NCBI GenBank assembly: GCA_009602725.1
Contig: WELB01000013.1
Location: 595,532-620,440 of the forward strand
DNA from: Spirogloea muscicola
Lineage: Eukaryota; Streptophyta; Zygnematophyceae; Spirogloeales; Spirogloeaceae
Direction: 5' to 3'
DNA: 24,909 nt
Both the position numbers and the translations under genes were made by a program. The notes below the pieces were generated by a model. It was not told where the DNA came from. It searched no databases and was given only the letters and a program-made list of their open reading frames with translations. Of the stretch, positions 1-9,047 are shown one piece after another. The stretch's first letter is position 1. Each line of letters starts with the position of its first letter.

Positions 1-130
1 CCCCCCTTTCTCTCCCTCTCTCTCTCCCTCTCTCTCTCTCTCCCTCTCCCTCTCTCCCCCTCTCCAACTCTCAGGACTGCCGCACCCAATTTTCGTCCCC
101 CTCCCCCGCCTCCCTCCCTCCTCCCTCCCT
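1..130. repeat. CT-rich low-complexity tract
   Basis: The first 130 bases are almost entirely C and T on the plus strand, built from irregular CT, CCCT and CTCC runs. This is a polypyrimidine microsatellite. No coding sense is visible and the tract probably continues to the left of the window. Confidence 0.85.
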
Positions 131-503
131 CCGCCTGCAGGCCGCACTGCAGGCGGGGCGCCGCGGCCTGCCCCCGACTTAAGGTTAGGTCCGCGCCTGC
201 GCATGAGGGGGCCGAGGGTTCGAACCCGGCGACCCGCAGGTTCCGCTGCCCGGACCGGGGTTTCGCGGCTGTTGCGTAGCTCACTTCGTGTAGTACGCGC
301 GACCCGGCGGATCACGTGCCGCAGCAAGCGCGGGCCAGATTAACTGGTGGCTGGGAGAGGCCAGCCCAAGGGAATGGACAAGGTCCGAAGGAGCCGGAGT
401 GCTAAGGACTGAGACAGCAGCAAGCGGACTCTCAGTAAGCTCTAGTCAGTAGATGCAAGTCTGAATAGCTAGCAGGCGACGTGCCGCGCTGTGCTTAAGA
501 TGA

Positions 504-668
504 GAGAGAAGGCGCGCGGAGCGCAGGAAATCAAAGGGAGGCCCAATTCAAGCCAATACATTGTGCAGGCAGAATTCAGTGCAGGATAAACGGGGCTATA
601 TAAGAACGGAGCCCTATGCTAATGTGCCTAAAGTAACGGGGTGACATTGGTACCTACGGGTGAGCACA
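504..668 (+). repeat. Dispersed repeat A, copy 1 (promoter-like module)
   Basis: About 165 bp that match 15181-15340 in the same orientation, with small indels. Shared blocks include GAGAGAAGGCGCGCGG at the left end, AAGCCAATACATTGT in the middle and ACGGGTGAGCACA at the right end. Similarity stops sharply on both sides. The copy holds a CCAAT box (553-557) followed about 40 nt later by TATATAA (597-603), as in a core promoter. It could be a solo LTR fragment, another mobile-element remnant or a duplicated promoter. No terminal inverted repeat or target-site duplication was recognised. Confidence 0.8.
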
Positions 669-1080
669 TGCGAAGATGCAAGATGGAAATGTATGAGGGT
701 CCAGCGTCAACCTGCATTGCTGGCCACGAAGTGGGTAGTGCAGAGCAGAGTGGATTGCAGCACTACTTCAATGACAGCCGCTGCGATCACCTCCAACCAG
801 CCGCAATTCACATCTTTGGTTGCATAGGGAATTGTGTCCATATATGACTGGAGTATATTGCTAGATTACGATGTGCGCGACGTGAAGATGTGCATCCGGC
901 TGAGATGGGCTTGCTGCAGGCTATTTGTCGATCTTGCACCGTCGTTTGTTAGCTTATGTACAGCGAGCTCAGGCTCATGCTTTACCAGAAAGCTTAGCGG
1001 CTTAGCTGGTGGCAGAAGTGCTTGATATATCTGCCGCACATATCAATAACCAACCTTTACTTGCTGACCCGTGGTAAAGA

Positions 1081-1165
1081 GCGGGTTGGCTCAGCAGCAG
1101 GTGATGTACATCTGTAGGTGTGCTTGCCTGTGTATCTAGCCACTCAGGCCCTCCATTACTCGATA
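1081..1165 (+). repeat. Dispersed repeat B, copy 1
   Basis: About 85 bp related to 8069-8157 in the same orientation. The longest identical block is GCTCAGCAGCAGGTGATGTA, and a second similar block runs through CTCAGGCCCT to the end. Hand alignment of the 78-bp core gives about 15 mismatches, roughly 80 percent identity. The nature of the element is unknown. Confidence 0.7.
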
Positions 1166-1997
1166 CAAGCCTTCCCCACGTAGCAGCGACTGCTTTACAG
1201 GCATCGCCCCCACTGAAAGTGCCCTTTCTTCTTTGGACCTGGCCTTTCACAGCCCTCGCCCCCTTCATAGAACCTGCTTTGAATGCCACAGCCATTGCCT
1301 GCTTTGCAACTTCTCTCTAGGAGCTTCTACTCTTGCGCTGCTCCTCATCATCCCCCTCCTCCAGCTGGCCAAGCCTTCTCGCTCCGACCATGCTTGGCGT
1401 GGCGCCTGCTTATCTTGGGCCACATGGTTATGCTCAGCCACAGAAGCCATTGGATGAGCGCCTCCGTTCGGGGTTCCCTTGGAGATACAATTTGCATTTG
1501 GTGATGGAAGCACAGTCCACAGTTCATACTTTTATGCACCATTGGCTTCTGATTTGAGCACTTAGACATAGCTATCATCTGACAGTACTCAAGTCTTGTA
1601 GCAGACATTGTGCGATAACAAAGCCCTTTCGGATCTTTAGAACCAGGTCACTCCTCCATCATCCTATCCTTGTCTTCTTCTCGTACTTTCACTTGTCCTT
1701 CTCGGCTTACATCAGTAGCTCTCAGTAAGTATGCAGAGCTGTAAGCAAAAGCTCACATCGTCCACGTAGCAATTGCTCGGTAGTCAGCCCCCTTACCAGA
1801 ATATGCATAATGTGGGGATTTCCTATATATATAAGCGCGTCATGTACTGGTAACTTAGCGTGTTGCCGGAACTTATTTTGTTGCTGCAGCGATCTTATGT
1901 GACTTACCCTTCACTGGTGTCCTAGTCTCGTCCTTTGCTGGCCTCTCAAGCTGATCAGCGGCTACACAAGGAGGCAATAAAATTTCCTGGAGGCTTT

Positions 1998-2660
1998 TTA
2001 TGTCACGCTACCGAATGCGTCTCTCCACGTCGCTGTAGTGGTTCCAATGGCTTGCCTTGCACGACCGAGATGGTCGTGTGCTTGTAGCAGTCTCACAACC
2101 AATGCACAGCGGGCTTGCTTTCCTCTTCTCCCCCTCAGCTCATCTGATTTACCATTGCTGACCAGACGTACTGTATAGCACACGGGCATACTGAGTAGGC
2201 CCTGAGCTCCCCAGCCTGCAGCATCACTTAGATTTGGATTCACTGCCAAAACCCCGTCTGCCATGCATGGCAGGCTTTCACATCCGCCCTTGTACATCAG
2301 TAGCTGCTCCTCCAAAGCCTCCCGCCCAGGCTCAGCGCTGACTGGCGGCGCCGTTTGCTCTGACAAGCGGACGAGGATTGGAAGCAGCAGCAGGGCATTG
2401 TGATAGATTGGCCGGGTGGCTAGCCGCCCCGGAAGACCCCCAGCCTGGCGTGGTATGGCCAAGAGGTGGTTGACCCTGAGAGCTGGTGAAAAGACTGTGA
2501 GGATCAGCGCAGAAATGAGCAACTGCGGAGCAAATGTTAGTGCTGCCATTGTGATGCCAGTGGCAGCTGTGACCAGACAGGCCGCCCAGTTCAACAAGAA
2601 TGGGCTCACAGTCTCTTTTTGACGGAGGGAGGGGTCAAAGGCTTGTGGGACTTCACTAGC
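1998..2660 (-). CDS. Unrecognised hydrophobic reading frame, possible exon(s) of a membrane protein
   Basis: A minus-strand frame stays open from about 2660 to a stop at 1998, roughly 220 codons. It is the longest unexplained open frame in the first 3 kb. The upstream part contains two adjacent hydrophobic stretches (around LLNWAACLVTAATGITMAAL and PQLLISALILTVF) and a third (NALLLLPILV), so up to three membrane segments are possible. The only start near its head is GTG at 2609, and a plausible acceptor (CCCACAAG) lies just upstream, so it would be an internal or last exon rather than a whole gene. I do not recognise the family. The C-terminal half is low in family-like features and may be read-through beyond a donor (for example at AGG|GTCAAC). 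It could be chance. Confidence 0.3.
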   Translation of the reverse strand, partial: ASEVPQAFDPSLRQKETVSPFLLNWAACLVTAATGITMAALTFAPQLLISALILTVFSPALRVNHLLAIPRQAGGLPGRLATRPIYHNALLLLPILVRLSEQTAPPVSAEPGREALEEQLLMYKGGCESLPCMADGVLAVNPNLSDAAGWGAQGLLSMPVCYTVRLVSNGKSDELRGRRGKQARCALVVRLLQAHDHLGRARQAIGTTTATWRDAFGSVT

Positions 2661-3150
2661 TCAGGCTAGAGTCTGTGTGACTACTGAAGTGTCTGGCTTT
2701 GACATTTACTTATGTACTACTTATCACCTCACTTGAAGCCTGGTGCCGTAAGACATATAATGAGTACTATCTTTTTCCATTGGGGTTGTCAGGGTGCATT
2801 CAACACATCTTACTGTTGCTGAAAGCGACCATTGCTTTAAAGAAGTAGGTTATGTATTCTGAAGAATGGAAGGAAGGGTCTTCAAAGGTACTCTGCGAAG
2901 ATTTGGGACCACGTTGAAGCAGTTGTAAGATCTTCACTTATGAGAGGGAGGCCCACTGCTTGTTCCTTGTTGACCGCAACGCGTTCCATAACATTCCGTG
3001 ATGGGAGAAGAGCATATTCATGGCACAAGTGATAATGCAAGAGTTGTCTTTGCAGGCAACCCTCCTGTCTTTGCAGAAGAGCTGCAGCCGAGCACCCTGA
3101 GGGTGGGTGCTCGAATATGCTCTCAATGACGGCGGCAACAATCCAAAGAA
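2661..3150. other. Intergenic region including the AspRS 3' flank
   Basis: This stretch lies immediately downstream of the aspartyl-tRNA synthetase stop codon and should contain its 3' UTR. I found no TGTAA polyadenylation motif on the minus strand here. No recognisable coding sequence is present. Confidence 0.5.
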
Positions 3151-6100
3151 TCAATGTGAAAGAGGTCTGTGCTCCACTGTCGAGGCCAGAGAGAGCTCCT
3201 TGAGTTGCACTGGGTCGACTGTGGAGGGTGCATTGGTAAGCAGGCACTGAGCAGTGGTGGACTTGGGAAACGCAATGACGTCCCGAATTGAGGACGTTCC
3301 AGCCAGCAGCATCGCCAGCCGGTCGATGCCATAAGCGATGCCCCCTGCGTAATATCCATGAACGGAATCAACACATTAAGAAGAGCAGCCTCCGCTCCTC
3401 AGATTTGAAGTTGAGGCTCAATCCCCACAGACCCTGAAAGCTCCTGCATTTCTGCATCTCGTAAAGAGATTTGCTGCTCGCACACTGCCCGAAGTCAGTC
3501 TGTGGAGCATGCAGATCCTGCTCACCATGAGGCGGAGCCCCCAAGTCAAATGCCTCCAGAAGGTAACCAAATTTCTCCTCTGCCTGAAATTCAATTAGCA
3601 TTTCCAATCAGCAGATGCCCGCTTCTGAGGAAGTCTCTGAAGCAGACGTAGTCCTTACACTCCTGTCTGTTCCGGAGAAGAAAGTATCCTACTAGTGGAC
3701 CTCAGCACATACCACAGTCGATGACATGCCTATGATGTCAAATACTTTCTCCTGGATGTGGCGCTGAAAGATGCGCAAGCTGCCACCTCCTATCTGTGCA
3801 GCACAGTAGTCAAAAGCTTGATGTCTCAAACATGTCCTCACACATTCTTCGAGGTTAGCTGGTGATGCCCATCTACTCTGAGAGTATGAAGATACTTGAT
3901 GGGCTATGTGCAAGTCGAATGTATCAGAACTTGGAAATGTATACCTCAACTCCATTGTAGACAAGGTCATAAGCCAGAGCTCTGGCTGTGCTGAGGTCGT
4001 CCAAGTCCTCTGGATGTGGAGCAGTGAATGGGTGATGAAGTGCCTGACCACATGGTGACGTAGGGTGTCAGGCCGCAGGTTCGTCATATACTCCAACAAA
4101 AGTATTTGGCAGTACACACAGAGTTGCTCTGTTTGCTATGTAATCAGGGACGGCACTAGCAGCACATTCAGCAAGGGCCTGCCGAGTTTAATTTGCCAGT
4201 GACCTCCAGTCGCTGCTCCTCCACATTCCACTCAAACATTGGGAAATCGGTCACCCACAGAATCGCATGTTCTGCCTGCAAATTTGCACGCCAGGAGTTC
4301 GGCAAACTGAATGAGGAGCCTAAGAGCCAAGATGCACAATGAAGTCGGACGTAGATGTCTGTGACGCTGCAATGCTTCTGAGTGCATCTACAAGACAAGG
4401 ACCCCACCAATTGAGACGAGGCTGTGAAGATCTATACAAGAGGGCAGCAGCTTACTGAATGTTTTCTGAACCTGGTCAACGAAGAGGGTAAGACACCATC
4501 CCTTTACATTGACCCGCATGGCAAGGAAGAGTATCAGGTGAAGACCAGCATACCTCGTTCAACAACCCCAGGTTGCGAGCTAGATAGTTGCGAAGACGGT
4601 CAAGAGTCTTGTTCACCAGCGCTACTGGCCCGGCTGCAATGAGGACCAAGTCTCCAGTGGTGGCACCGCAGCGCTCCAGAAAGTCAGCCCTGCGCACGGG
4701 AGTGAGGGCTGCCGCGACCGCAGGGATGGCATCGATTTCACCTAAAACATCAGACATGTAGGTTATGAGAAGTGTAGAAATCACTCATTACCTTGTGGTG
4801 TCCTGCCTGCAGACCTTGTTCATCACGAATTATTTAGGAGAAGCAGGTTGCGTCAAGTGGTGGGCCGTGCTGTGTGTGGACTTTAGAAAGAGCTCAGAAA
4901 GAATATGACTGTTGAGAGGAGTGGCAGTACTCTTACCTCCTTCCAGCACCTTCATGTAGGCAATGCCTCGGGACCCAGCACTGACAGCCTCCTGGAACAC
5001 GTCACCCTTCTTCAACCGCGTTGTGGACACCTTGCCGGATCCCCCCGGCACTGTGATGGCCTTGACCAGGCCGCTATCAGATATGGCCCCAGAGAACACC
5101 TTAAATGTTGAGTCCTTGACGAGGTCAGATACCTGCAACACACGTAGGAGTGTTGTTACGCTGTCCTGACAAGCTCTAGTAGGCCTAGCAAATAATACAA
5201 TATAATTGTGTAAGACGTGTTTCCAGCACAGCCCGTGTTCCCAATGTGGCATTATGTTGCAGCAAAAGCAATGAGCCATAAATCTCACATCGACACACTC
5301 CATGCCAAATCGGAGGTCAGGCTTGTCGGAGCCGTAACGGTCCATGCAGTCCTTGTAGGTCAGGCGCTGAAATTGTGGGGGCAGCTCCACGCCTTTGACT
5401 TCCTTAAAGACCTGTGAGATACGTGCAAGCCTGACAACGTCATTCAGGATGAGAAATATCACGAGGTAATGCGAACAAACTTGTTGCAGAATAGCACACA
5501 CGCAGGATTGCAACAGCTGGCCCTGATTCTGAACTTAAGATCGAGTTTTACAACCAGTTGCCAGGGGTTCACGTTAAGAAGACAGTCATTCAAAATCACA
5601 AGACAGTCCTGCGACAGGCTACCGTTGAAATTTGGTAACTGCAGTGGCAGCTACAGGCAGGCAAGCATCACCAACGTGGCGAATGAGGTCCTCATTGACG
5701 GCAAGCATGTCCTCCCACGGCGTGAAAGCCAGCTCCATGTCAAGCTGCGTGAACTCTGGCTGCCGATCCGAGCGCAGGTCCTCGTCACGGAAGCACCTAC
5801 CAGAGTTGCAGCAAGGGCTCTGTAAGACAACGTTTAGACCTGCTGCTTCTCCTGCGTTCGCCACCTTTGCGTACCTATGGAGTGGCATGGCCAGTGGTTC
5901 GCCGTGCCATGAGTTGTCCTTTGGTGCTCAAATCATCATCAAATTCATGAGCATAGCATGCTCAAGGACTACAACGCACAGACATCCATTGGCAGGGCTA
6001 GTCCCTGGGGCACCAAATGGAGCGAGCGAAAACGGGCTGCCTGAGGTATACCTGGCGATCTGGTAGTATCGGTCAAAACCAGACACCATAAGCATCTGCT

Positions 6101-7861
6101 TGAAGAGCTGAGGGCTTTGCGGCAGCGCGTAAAAATGCCCCGACTGTGCAAGCACAGCATGTGACCAGTGCAGTTGGTCAGTCTGCTGACGGTCTGCAAT
6201 CTCGATCAAGTGCAAGCTCTAAACTCAGACTCTGAAAGAGGTGCATAACCCACGGGGGAGAAGCTCCGCATAGAGGACCAGCAGAGGTAAGACGGATACA
6301 GAGACAACACTCCTATATGAAAAGCAGAGGGACAACCTGCACACGCGATGGTACCAGAAAATCTCTGGCCCCCTCTGGCGTCGACCTCGTGAGAATGGGT
6401 GTCTCTATCTGTGTGTGCAGTAGAGGCAATGCCGCGTAAGCAACACCATCAAGACTTTGACACATACGCAGGTTAACGGAGCGCCTTAAATGCGTAGACA
6501 GGGTTTGCAACCCACAAGGCTGGACACACCTCCACAAAGCCAAGGACGTCCTCAAGGTACCGCCGCAGCGCCTTGACAAGCTGGTGCCGCAGCCGCAAAT
6601 TGCGGCTCATCTCCAACCGTCGCAGGTCCAAGTGGCGATACCTGCGCCGTGCGAGGTACAAAGCTCAGAGCTGAAGTAGGGCTGATGCCACGTGTGTGGA
6701 AGCCAAAACAGATCTGACATATTTATCAGGTTCAGCTGCAGCTGTGGTTCCGTATTATCAACGTTAAAAATGAACCCAAAGCATCAACCCTTCACTTTCC
6801 ATGTTATGCCCGGAGCCCTGACCTCTTTCTGCAGCAGTGGCTTTGACATAGTAAAAAGAGTGCTAAATATGTGGATTTTGTGTTGTTGAGTTCTGCTAGC
6901 GAGTGTCCCTTGAAAGGAGGTGGGTGATGGTAAACAGCAGTGCACCTGAGGCGCACCTCCTCACGCACATGGTCCACCTCGCCCTCGGCAATGGTCACTG
7001 GGAATGGCAGCGCGCCACGGACCACATTTAGCAACTGCAACGACTCTGCCACAACCTGCAGAGACGCCCACAAGCCATCCCCACCTGCAGAACGCCTCAA
7101 CACCAGCAGCTTTGTAGCGGACGTGGTGAGAGGCTAACATAAGTGGACCGCTGAAGATCATATTTAAGGAAGGCCGCCGCACCTCAATTTCGCCTGTTGC
7201 CATGCGGGGGTTTGCAAGGCCTTCGGGCCGCAGCCGCACTGTGCCCTCGACTGCAACCACGTACTCGATGCGCACACGCTCCGCAGCGTCATGGACTGCC
7301 GGAAAGCCAACGGGGTCTGTCGTCACCTGTGGGCCCGCAGTGGCACAATGCAGGAGCTGAGGTCCACCAGGCACGTCAAGGCCGAGCAGGCAGTGGTCGC
7401 AGTTAGCGGCTAAGGGTTAGGGTTCAGGATTTGAGGTTTAGGTGTCAGAGTTTAGTTTTAGGGTTTAGGGTTTAGGGTGGGGGGTGGGCAAGGGGAGGAC
7501 CTGCACGATGCCGGAGTCGTCCCGGAGGTTAACGAAGGCCACCCCGCCGTGGCTGCGCTGCGACGCCACCCAGCCGCACAGGCGGACGCGCGTGCCTGCG
7601 GCGGCAGCGCCCAGGTGGCCGCACTTGGCGGTGCGGCTGGCCCAGGCCATTGCCGGCTCCACGTCGGCAGCAGCAGCGGGCGCCGCGCCGCGGCTGCCTC
7701 GAGACGCGGCCCGGGGCGGCCCGGAGCGCACAGGCGATGCGGGCGAAGCCGCCGCCGCCGCCGCCGCCGCTGCGGCGGCAGAGGCTGCCCGAGGATTGGC
7801 AGCTCCATGGCGACCGCAGCGCGACCCCTGCCGCCGCAGCTCGCAGCAGGCGGGCGCTCAT
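3151..7861 (-). CDS. Aspartyl-tRNA synthetase, bacterial/organellar type, 15 exons
   Basis: Class II enzyme that charges tRNA with aspartate; the bacterial-type form in a nuclear genome is expected in chloroplast and/or mitochondrion. Exons in transcription order: 7861-7501, 7326-7183, 7055-6946, 6641-6530, 6408-6337, 6143-6052, 5796-5676, 5411-5289, 5132-4937, 4741-4554, 4275-4204, 4043-3945, 3793-3713, 3583-3526, 3344-3151; all introns are GT-AG. From the in-frame Met at 7650 the protein is 603 aa, near the bacterial length of about 590. It has an OB-fold anticodon-binding domain ([11 protein letters not shown]), QSPQ (205-208), motif 2 FRDEDLR (229-235), the bacterial-specific GAD insertion (from about 309) and motif 3 GIAYGIDR (541-548). 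The presequence starting at ATG 7861 ([17 protein letters not shown]) looks like a transit peptide but is out of frame with the enzyme. The join lies in a GC-rich alanine/glycine tract, so an assembly indel or missed micro-exon is likely. The end of the gene and exons 2-15 are certain; the start is not. Confidence 0.95.
7410..7477 (+). repeat. Interstitial plant-type telomere repeat (TTTAGGG) in AspRS intron 1
   Basis: Three perfect tandem TTTAGGG units occupy 7457-7477, preceded by degenerate units (TAAGGGTTAGGG, GGTTTAGG, GTTTAG) back to about 7410. The whole block lies in the first intron of the AspRS gene (7327-7500), a few bases from the donor. On the coding strand it reads CCCTAAA. The unit is the canonical telomere sequence of land plants and many green algae. 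Confidence 0.9.
7750..7779. repeat. GCC trinucleotide run
   Basis: A near-perfect GCC/GGC run inside the presequence region of AspRS. Depending on frame it encodes alanine, glycine or arginine. This is where the transit-peptide frame and the enzyme frame fail to meet, and such runs are prone to indels in cells and in assemblies. Confidence 0.8.
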
Positions 7862-9047
7862 GCTGGACTCCCCGCTCGCGTCGCAGAGCCGGGAGCTCGC
7901 CTGGACCCGCGAGGCGCTCGTCGCAAAATTCGGCACTGACGACAGCGTGCTCTTGCGGCGGCGGCGGCGGCGATGGCGGCGGCGAGGGAGCTGTTGCTAC
8001 TTCCGGGCCCTCCTCCTCCGGGCAAATACGCGAATGGATGGATCCGACGCGGCTGCTGCTGCCGGAGGCGGGTCAGCTATAGCTCAGCAGCAGGTGATGT
8101 ACACCTGTCAAAGAGCTTGCCGTTGTACTTGGCCATTCAGGCCCTTCGTTACTCAATACACACTCCATTCTTCCTGGTGCTGTGGAAGCCAGCCAGGTTC
8201 ATTCAGAGGGTGTTCTTAACTACTTTATCCGGAGAGAGAAGGGGAAGCCTTTCCAGGAAGACTGAAGGCGAAAGGGGCGAGGCGATGGCCGTGAAAGGAA
8301 TGAGCAGGGCACTGCGAAGCATCAAGGCGCACATATCAGGAAAGCTGGACGCTCAGATAAGGGCAGCTTGCTCGCAGCTAAGATGAGGTGCACATGGCAA
8401 GCACAGTTGGGCTCCATTGCTGCACGGGAAAATTGATTTGCTTTGCGGGTACGTGTGAGGGCTTCCGTCGTGGAGATAGTACTTGCTGAGCTTATACCTG
8501 TTACTACCTATCTAGTGCAGAGTCTTTTGTCGTTAGGCATATGGTTGCAGTATGGCAGCCCAGTATCTCTTCCTCCTTGTTTCAGATGCCGTTATGTCCA
8601 CAGCCAGACTCTGATAAGTATGACGTGGTGCTTGTGAAACAGCTACATTGCATAGTGTTCTGGTTGCACTATCACGCTGTTGCTTTTTGACGCTTTGACA
8701 ACCTGCAACACAGTACTGGACGTATGCATGAAAGAAGGTATTTAGTGTGTGTGCAAGTCTCCGGCATTCAAGTTTCCGAGGTCGCCCTTGCCAAGCCCCA
8801 ATCCAATTCTACAATGTTGATATGCTGGACAGGTGGTCATGCTTGGTCTTTTATCACCTTGCAAAGCACCTCAACTCGCCCAAAACACTCATGAACATTC
8901 AAGCACCGGATAATGCTCAAGCTCAACCCCAACTTGCCGATGGCAAGTGTAAACATGATAATAATACACGTTAATATACAAATAATCAGACAACAAGCTC
9001 GTCCTGACACAATTTTATATGAGTCATGAGCTGGAACAGCTCTCATA
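7862..9047. other. Intergenic region upstream of AspRS and downstream of the ABCA2-type gene
   Basis: Both flanking genes are on the minus strand, so this 1.2-kb stretch should contain the AspRS promoter and the 3' UTR of the ABCA2-type transporter. The part next to AspRS is very GC-rich with CGG runs (about 7955-7985); the rest is AT-richer. It holds repeat B copy 2 (8069-8157). No clear TATA box for AspRS and no minus-strand TGTAA for the transporter were found. I recognise no gene. Confidence 0.5.
8069..8157 (+). repeat. Dispersed repeat B, copy 2
   Basis: Second copy of the sequence at 1081-1165, same orientation, sharing GCTCAGCAGCAGGTGATGTA and the CTCAATAC/CTCGATAC right end. It lies about 200 bp upstream of the likely AspRS start, so it may be in or near that promoter. 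Similarity fades on both sides. Confidence 0.7.

Larger units (their letters stand above)
131..1997. other. Non-coding stretch with repeat copies, no gene recognised
   Basis: No reading frame here resembles a known protein, and the short frames lack matching splice partners. The stretch holds a 12-bp palindrome (GGGTTCGAACCC near 217-228), one copy of dispersed repeat A (504-668), one copy of repeat B (1081-1165) and an isolated TATATATATAA run (about 1824-1834). It may be intergenic DNA carrying mobile-element debris. Confidence 0.5.

Noticed and set aside
206-245. tRNA gene or tRNA-derived SINE suggested by GGGTTCGAACCC (B-box-like)
   Set aside because: The T-stem does not pair well, and no acceptor stem, anticodon arm or convincing A box could be placed. 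I treat it as a chance palindrome.
7477-8219. Long plus-strand frames opposite the AspRS N-terminus
   Set aside because: They are antisense products of GCC/CGG-rich DNA, and the minus strand carries clear AspRS sequence.
3151-9047. Bacterial origin of the region because of the bacterial-type AspRS
   Set aside because: All genes are split by many spliceosomal introns. Bacterial-type AspRS is normal for plant and algal organelles encoded in the nucleus.
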